DNA of 17,565 nt from Clostridium sp. CAG:273 (lineage in GTDB: Bacteria > Bacillota > Clostridia > TANB77 > CAG-508), in contig FR901467.1 in NCBI GenBank assembly GCA_000438355.1, positions 14,853 through 32,417 on the forward strand, written 5' to 3'. A program made the translations under genes and the position numbers. The notes below the pieces were generated by a model. The model saw only the letters and a program-made list of their open reading frames with translations, had not been told where the DNA came from and searched no databases. Shown here in pieces: positions 13,148-17,565 of the stretch (within the stretch, counting starts at the first letter, position 1; the number at the start of each line of letters is the position of its first letter).

Positions 13148-15610
13148 ATGGAAGATGATAACAAAAATTTAATTTCATTAGAATATAATAAAATTGTTAA
13201 TTTGTTAGAAAAATATTGTAAAACTTATATAGGAAGAAAAAAACTATTTAATATGAAACCTTCTTTTTCTTTTGAGGAAGTACAAAAACTACTTAATTTA
13301 ACCACAGAAGCTATAAATATGAGAATAGCTTTTGGAAATATTCCACTTTCTGAAATTGCAGAAATAGAGCCATATTTTAAAATTATAAGAAGTGAAATAA
13401 ATTTATCTTGCAAAGCATTGTTAGAAATTGCACAAGTATTAAAATTGTCTTCTGAATTGAAAAAATATTTCAATTCAAATATTTCAAACAATAGTAATTC
13501 TTTTATTTTGCTAGAAGATATATTTTCTTCTTTATATGTTAATGATTATATTGTAATGGAAATAACAAATAAAATAATAGATGAAAATATTATTGCAGAT
13601 AACGCGTCCCCTACTCTTTTAAATTTAAGAAAAAAAAGAAGAATTTTAGAGCAAAGATTAAAAGATAAATTGCAAGATTTAGTACATTCAAAATCAAAAT
13701 TTATGATGGACTCTATTATAACAATTAGAGATGGTAGATATGTTGTTCCTGTAAAAGAAGAATATAGAAATGAAATAAAAGGCTTAGTACATGACATTTC
13801 TTCAAGCGGTTCTACACTATATATAGAACCTATTACTACTTTCGAAATGAACAATGAAATACAAAACATTAAAGTAGATGAAGAAAAAGAAATAATCAAG
13901 ATTTTAAAAGAATTAACATTAGCACTTGCTCCATTACAAGATGCCATTTTTAGTAACATAGATACTATTGGAAACTTAGATTTAATTTTTGCTAAGGCTT
14001 CTTACTCTTCTGAAACAAATGGAAATGAACCTATACTAAATAAAGATAAATATCTAAATTTTGTTAAAGTAAGACATCCTTTAATAAACAAAAATGTGGT
14101 TGTTCCTATTGACATTGAAATTGGCAAAGACTTTTCTTGTTTAGTAATTACAGGTCCTAATACTGGTGGAAAAACAGCTACTTTAAAAACAGTAGGGCTT
14201 AATTTGCTTTTATCATATTCTGGAATTTATCCACTTTGTAATATTGGAACAAACATATGTGTTTTTGACAAAATTTTTATAGATATTGGTGACGAACAAA
14301 GTATACAAGCATCTTTAAGTACATTTTCTTCTCATATGACAAATATAATAAATATAACAAATTCTGCTGATAGCAATAGTTTAATTTTATTAGACGAACT
14401 TGGTTCTGGAACAGACCCAATTGAAGGGGCAAGTTTAGCAATTAGTACATTAAAGTATTTGTATAATGCAGGCTCTATAATTTTATCAACTACACACTAT
14501 CCAGAACTAAAAAATTATGCATTAGTCACAAAAGGTTTTAAAAACGCAAGTTGTGATTTTGATGTTGCAAACTTAAGACCTACTTACAAATTACTAATAG
14601 GTATTCCTGGAAAAAGTAATGCTTTTGCAATTAGTAAAAAATTAGGTTTAAAAAAAGATATATTAGAAGATGCAGAAAATAATATAGATAAAACCACTAT
14701 TCATATAGAAGACTTACTAAAAAATATATATGATAACAAATTGCAAATAGAAAATGAAAAATTAGAAATAGAAAAAAATTTAAATCAAATACAAGCTTTG
14801 CGAAAATCACTTGAGGAAGAAAAAAGCAAATTAGATTTTGAAAATGCCAATCTAATAAATGAATCTAAAATTAAAGCAAGAAATATTATACTTTCTGCCA
14901 AAGAAGAAGCCAATGAAATAATAAAAGAACTAAACAATATTTTGGAAAACTCAAATGATAGCTTAGATAATAATTTAAACAATAATTTAAAAAGCGCAAA
15001 CTCTTTAAGAGATAAGCTAAATAAATCACTAGAAAAATCTTTAGTAAATAATAATACTTCACAAAATATTTCAAGTACTAAATTAATACCAGAAAATATA
15101 AAAATTGGTATGTCCGTATTTGTTATCCCTCTTCAACAAAAAGGAATAATACAAAGCTTGCCAAATCGTTCTAAAGAAGTTCTAGTACAAATAGGAAATG
15201 CTAAAATAAATGTAAAAATTAATAATCTTAAACTTATGGAAGATGATAATTTTGAAAGTAATATTTCTACTATTGGAAGCAATTATAATAATCACAATAA
15301 AAGTAATAAATCTTCTAGTAGTAGTATAAGTTTTAAAAAGTCGGATAACTTCAAGACTGAAAATTTAACTACAGAAATAAATGTAATTGGTTTAACAATT
15401 GAAGAAGCAACTCAAATAATAGACAAATATTTAGATAGCTGTATGTTATCAAGTATACCAACAATACGTATTGTTCATGGAAAAGGTACTGGCAAATTAA
15501 TGCGTGGCATACATGCATATTTGAAAAACAACTCTTATGTAAAAAACTATAGAATTGCAGCATATGGTGAAGGTGACTTAGGTGTTACCATAGTTGAACT
15601 AAAAAACTAG
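13148..15610 (+). CDS. mutS2: MutS2 family ATPase with C-terminal Smr domain
   Basis: 820 residues, near the usual length. Domains in order: N-terminal clamp/lever region (1-300, with the conserved R-D-G-R-Y-V-V-P-V-K at 194-203 and D-I-S-S-S-G-S-T at 216-223); ABC-type ATPase with Walker A G-P-N-T-G-G-K-T (336-343), Walker B L-I-L-L-D-E (412-417), G-S-G-T-D-P signature (419-424) and S-T-T-H-Y (447-451); coiled coil (about 510-600); a KOW-like patch (650-695); an Asn/Ser-rich linker (700-740); and an Smr domain (742-819) with the H-G-K-G-T-G loop (777-782). MutS2 proteins suppress recombination or split collided ribosomes (B. subtilis MutS2/RqcU). The Smr motif normally L-D-L-R-G is I-N-V-I-G (744-748), so nuclease activity may be lost. 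A GAAAGGA site precedes the start. Confidence 0.95.
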   Translation: MEDDNKNLISLEYNKIVNLLEKYCKTYIGRKKLFNMKPSFSFEEVQKLLNLTTEAINMRIAFGNIPLSEIAEIEPYFKIIRSEINLSCKALLEIAQVLKLSSELKKYFNSNISNNSNSFILLEDIFSSLYVNDYIVMEITNKIIDENIIADNASPTLLNLRKKRRILEQRLKDKLQDLVHSKSKFMMDSIITIRDGRYVVPVKEEYRNEIKGLVHDISSSGSTLYIEPITTFEMNNEIQNIKVDEEKEIIKILKELTLALAPLQDAIFSNIDTIGNLDLIFAKASYSSETNGNEPILNKDKYLNFVKVRHPLINKNVVVPIDIEIGKDFSCLVITGPNTGGKTATLKTVGLNLLLSYSGIYPLCNIGTNICVFDKIFIDIGDEQSIQASLSTFSSHMTNIINITNSADSNSLILLDELGSGTDPIEGASLAISTLKYLYNAGSIILSTTHYPELKNYALVTKGFKNASCDFDVANLRPTYKLLIGIPGKSNAFAISKKLGLKKDILEDAENNIDKTTIHIEDLLKNIYDNKLQIENEKLEIEKNLNQIQALRKSLEEEKSKLDFENANLINESKIKARNIILSAKEEANEIIKELNNILENSNDSLDNNLNNNLKSANSLRDKLNKSLEKSLVNNNTSQNISSTKLIPENIKIGMSVFVIPLQQKGIIQSLPNRSKEVLVQIGNAKINVKINNLKLMEDDNFESNISTIGSNYNNHNKSNKSSSSSISFKKSDNFKTENLTTEINVIGLTIEEATQIIDKYLDSCMLSSIPTIRIVHGKGTGKLMRGIHAYLKNNSYVKNYRIAAYGEGDLGVTIVELKN

Positions 15611-15623
15611 AAAAACTATGAGC

Positions 15624-15654
15624 AATAATCTCTCAGTTATACTGGGGAATTATT
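15624..15654 (+). terminator. Intrinsic terminator of mutS2
   Basis: Arms 15624-15636 and 15642-15654 pair over 13 positions with one C/A mismatch and two G/T pairs, loop TTATA (15637-15641), followed by ATCTTTT. It starts 14 bases after the mutS2 stop and lies just before the end of the convergent gene. The U-tract is short, so strength is uncertain. Confidence 0.5.
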
Positions 15655-15675
15655 ATCTTTTCCCGTTATTTCAAG

Positions 15676-15966
15676 CTATCTATTATTTTGCACTATATCT
15701 ACAATGTCAGCAATAAATTCACCTATAACAGGAATATTTAATGCAACTATTTTTTGTAATAATATTAATAAAATAGCTGTTATTAATGTTACACCTATTC
15801 CTATTCCAATTCCTTTAAATATGCCACTAGAGAAATTTCTTATAAAGAGCTTTTTTCTATCCCCTAATAATTCTACTAAGTCTAGAAAATTATTTCTTTG
15901 TAAAGATTTATTTAATTTGTCTATATTTTCTAGTAATAATTTTTCAATCTTGTTTCTTTTAAACAT
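15676..15966 (-). CDS. Small DUF5665-like membrane protein
   Basis: 96 residues from the ATG at 15966, with one membrane helix. A charged N-terminal half (KRNKIEKLLLENIDKLNKSL) precedes F-I-R-N-F-S-S-G-I-F-K-G-I-G-I-G-I-G and a hydrophobic helix, ending with a short amphipathic segment (VIGEFIADIVDIVQ). The N-F-x-x-G-I-x-x-G-x-G-x-x-x-G pattern before a single helix is what I associate with DUF5665 proteins of Clostridia, function unknown. An in-frame GTG at 15978 would add four residues, but the ATG is preferred because a GGGTGG ribosome-binding site lies 8 bases before it. That site is buried in a perfect hairpin (15970-15998), hinting at translational control. It is convergent with mutS2 and downstream of the UPF0182 gene. 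Confidence 0.75.
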   Translation of the reverse strand: MFKRNKIEKLLLENIDKLNKSLQRNNFLDLVELLGDRKKLFIRNFSSGIFKGIGIGIGVTLITAILLILLQKIVALNIPVIGEFIADIVDIVQNNR

Positions 15967-15969
15967 TAT

Positions 15970-15998
15970 AAAATCCACCCAATATTAGGGTGGATTTT
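15970..15998 (+). terminator. Strong hairpin: plus-strand terminator and minus-strand RBS-sequestering leader
   Basis: Arms 15970-15980 and 15988-15998 form a perfect 11-base stem with a core of CCACCC/GGGTGG and a 7-base loop. On the plus strand it runs into T's (15995-16000), a classic intrinsic terminator for read-through from mutS2. On the minus strand the 3' arm contains the GGGTGG ribosome-binding site of the gene starting at 15966. Confidence 0.65.
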
Positions 15999-16007
15999 TT
16001 TACTTAA

Positions 16008-16035
16008 ATTATACTATAAACTTTACTAATGTATA
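16008..16035 (-). promoter_or_regulatory. Candidate promoter of the DUF5665-like gene
   Basis: On the minus strand, TATACA (16030-16035), a 16-base spacer and TATAAT (16008-16013). The predicted start near 16001 would make the whole leader consist of the hairpin at 15970-15998. Confidence 0.45.
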
Positions 16036-16050
16036 GTTTTTTGTAATTTT

Positions 16051-17565
16051 TTATTCATTATTTGTTATATCATTTTCACCAATTGTATTTATAGTATTAT
16101 TTATTGTATTTTCTTGTTCTTCCTTTTTTTGCTCTTCTACTAGCTTATTTAATTGTTCTATTAACGTTTGTAATTTATCCATGTCTTTTCCCATCATAGT
16201 CCAATCTCCATTTTGGCTAGAATCTTTTAAATTATCATTTGCTCTAATTATTGCATCTATTAAATCATCTACATTGTCTGTATTTTCTACTTCTATATCA
16301 ACCGCATATTGAGAAACTAAGTTTGTTAAAGATTCTTTTAAAGTATTTCCTATTGCAACTTTGTTGCCTGAAGCTGCAATTACTCTTTTTAAAGTAGGAA
16401 CTGAATCCGCTTCATTAATATATTGTTGATATATTGGCTCTATATATAGTATTTTATTATCTATTGGAACTGCAATTAAATATTTTGTTATTTTAGTTCC
16501 TGTAGTATTTAAACTTTCTAATTCACTTGCTATTCTTTCATCCTGTTCCAATTGAGTGTTTAATTGCATTGGACCTAGCACATTACTATCTGATGGATAT
16601 TTGTATATTTTAAGTTGTGGCTGTCCATTTTCATAAGTTCCTACCATATATGCAAGCATATTTTGTTTATTATATGGTGTATATGGTATAACTAATCCAA
16701 GCTCTGGATCTGACTTTTCTACAGTTTGTACCATTGTATAATATGGTTCTATTTCTGTTCCAGTTTTTGTAGATACTTTACTAATATTATTTGTAGCAAT
16801 ACTCCAAACATCATCATTTCTATATAACACATCTGGTTGAACATCATGATATCTTGTAATTAGTTCTGCTTGAATTTTATATAAAAATTCAGGATATATA
16901 AATTGATTGCTTATATACTCTGGTATCTGTGTATCTTTATTTACAAATAATCCTTCATATAAATTGTAATATGCCATTGCTATTGGGTCTGTTTTATCTG
17001 TTATATAAAAATTAATTGTTCCATCATATGCATCTATTAAAACTTTTATAGAATTTCTTATATAGTTTACTTCTTTTCTTCCATAGTCTGTATCTATTGT
17101 TATTTTTTGTGAATATGGATAATTATTTGAAGTTGTATATGCATCTAGTACCCATAACATTTTACCATTTTCGTCTATTATAATATATGGATTTTCATCA
17201 TAAATTAAATCTGGAAGTAATGTTTTTGCTCTTTCTTTTATATTTCTATTTATTAAAATTTTGCTTTCGTCTGTTACGTCACTTGAAAAAGCCAATTTTA
17301 AATCTCTTTCTTTTATCGCTAATATCAATCTATCTAAAAATCCAAGTTTTAGTCCAGCATTTCCATTATAAGTATTTTCAGCATTTTTAGTATTCCCTTT
17401 GTCTGTTATAGGATAGTCAAATTCTTTTTTTGTTTTACTGTTTGTAACAACTGTATCATTAGTTTGAGTTCCAAAATAAATTCTTGGTTCTGTAATTTCT
17501 AATATATTGTCCTCATTACTAAAACTTTTTTGTAAATTAACTAAATTCCCTTTTTCGTCTATGTC
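16051..17565 (-). CDS. UPF0182 family membrane protein, C-terminal part (5' end outside window)
   Basis: The open frame continues without a stop to the window edge, giving 504 residues; the TTG at 17328 is not the start. Conserved UPF0182 blocks are visible: E-P-R-I-Y-F-G-T-Q-T-N-D and E-F-D-Y-P-I-T-D in the first 60 visible residues, G-F-L-D-R-L-I-L-A-I-K, then I-L-I-N-R-N-I-K-E-R-A, Y-D-E-N-P-Y, L-W-V-L-D-A-Y-T-T-S and P-Y-S-Q-K. Full-length members are about 900 or more residues, with several N-terminal membrane helices (not in the window) and this large extracytoplasmic domain. The C-terminus has a predicted coiled coil (about 450-490 of the visible part) and a polar Asn/Thr-rich tail. 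Function is unknown in the literature I recall. There is no link to the pilus genes beyond proximity. Confidence 0.85.
   Translation of the reverse strand, partial: DIDEKGNLVNLQKSFSNEDNILEITEPRIYFGTQTNDTVVTNSKTKKEFDYPITDKGNTKNAENTYNGNAGLKLGFLDRLILAIKERDLKLAFSSDVTDESKILINRNIKERAKTLLPDLIYDENPYIIIDENGKMLWVLDAYTTSNNYPYSQKITIDTDYGRKEVNYIRNSIKVLIDAYDGTINFYITDKTDPIAMAYYNLYEGLFVNKDTQIPEYISNQFIYPEFLYKIQAELITRYHDVQPDVLYRNDDVWSIATNNISKVSTKTGTEIEPYYTMVQTVEKSDPELGLVIPYTPYNKQNMLAYMVGTYENGQPQLKIYKYPSDSNVLGPMQLNTQLEQDERIASELESLNTTGTKITKYLIAVPIDNKILYIEPIYQQYINEADSVPTLKRVIAASGNKVAIGNTLKESLTNLVSQYAVDIEVENTDNVDDLIDAIIRANDNLKDSSQNGDWTMMGKDMDKLQTLIEQLNKLVEEQKKEEQENTINNTINTIGENDITNNE

Noticed and set aside
13225..13959. 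Minus-strand frames of 88 and 137 codons inside mutS2
   Set aside because: Antisense to an unmistakable MutS2 domain region, with low-complexity hydrophobic translations typical of AT-rich shadows.
15704..15988. Plus-strand 94-codon frame opposite the DUF5665-like gene
   Set aside because: The minus-strand frame has a coherent membrane helix, a ribosome-binding site and a family pattern; the plus-strand one has none.
16012..16037. Plus-strand hairpin ACTATA/TATAGT followed by T's
   Set aside because: Only six A/T-rich pairs with a 13-base loop; too weak to call a terminator next to the much stronger hairpin at 15970-15998.
16051..17328. Complete 425-residue gene starting at TTG 17328
   Set aside because: The frame stays open for 79 more codons to the window edge and those codons encode conserved UPF0182 sequence, so the gene is 5'-truncated by the window.
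1..17565. CRISPR arrays, tRNA or rRNA genes, transposases, integrases, attachment sites
   Set aside because: None seen: no regularly spaced repeats, no cloverleaf-like GC-rich segments and no mobile-element protein motifs in any frame.

Overview
The window is very AT-rich (low-GC) DNA with strong AGGAGG-type ribosome-binding sites, TATAAT-type promoters and standard stop codons. This fits a low-GC Firmicute, most likely an uncultured Clostridia lineage. That assignment is inferred from composition and gene content, not from a marker gene.

The left three quarters (288-12880) is a single minus-strand locus of 12 genes for a Tad/Flp-type member of the type IV filament (T2SS-F/T4P) superfamily. 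In transcription order it has: a CpaB-like SAF protein with one membrane anchor (12880-11654); two different MinD/TadZ-like proteins with degenerate P-loops (11636-10938 and 10936-10094); a CpaF/TadA-like motor ATPase split by a one-base frameshift exactly in its Walker A motif (10067-8090); a fused TadB-TadC platform protein (8020-5930); and seven small or medium single-anchor pilin-like proteins (5862-288). Four of these seven begin with the same leaderless N-terminus, M-E-N-A-(S/V)-(K/D)-A-L, followed directly by a hydrophobic helix. No prepilin peptidase, secretin or classical Flp pilin leader is visible. The machinery and its candidate subunits are therefore recognisable, but subunit maturation looks unconventional. 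This is the most interesting system here.

Promoter-like sequences lie upstream of cpaB, at the end of the platform gene just before the first pilin gene, before the 149-residue gene and before the 148-residue gene. The subunit genes could therefore be expressed separately from the machinery. A bidirectional terminator hairpin (36-74) closes the locus.

The divergent region 12881-13147 separates this locus from plus-strand mutS2 (13148-15610). It holds an extended -10 promoter for mutS2 followed by a long near-perfect inverted repeat over the expected transcription start.

Convergent to mutS2, on the minus strand, are a small DUF5665-like membrane protein (15676-15966) and the C-terminal part of a UPF0182-family membrane protein that runs off the right edge (16051-17565). 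A perfect hairpin between them looks like a plus-strand terminator. It also hides the ribosome-binding site of the small protein.
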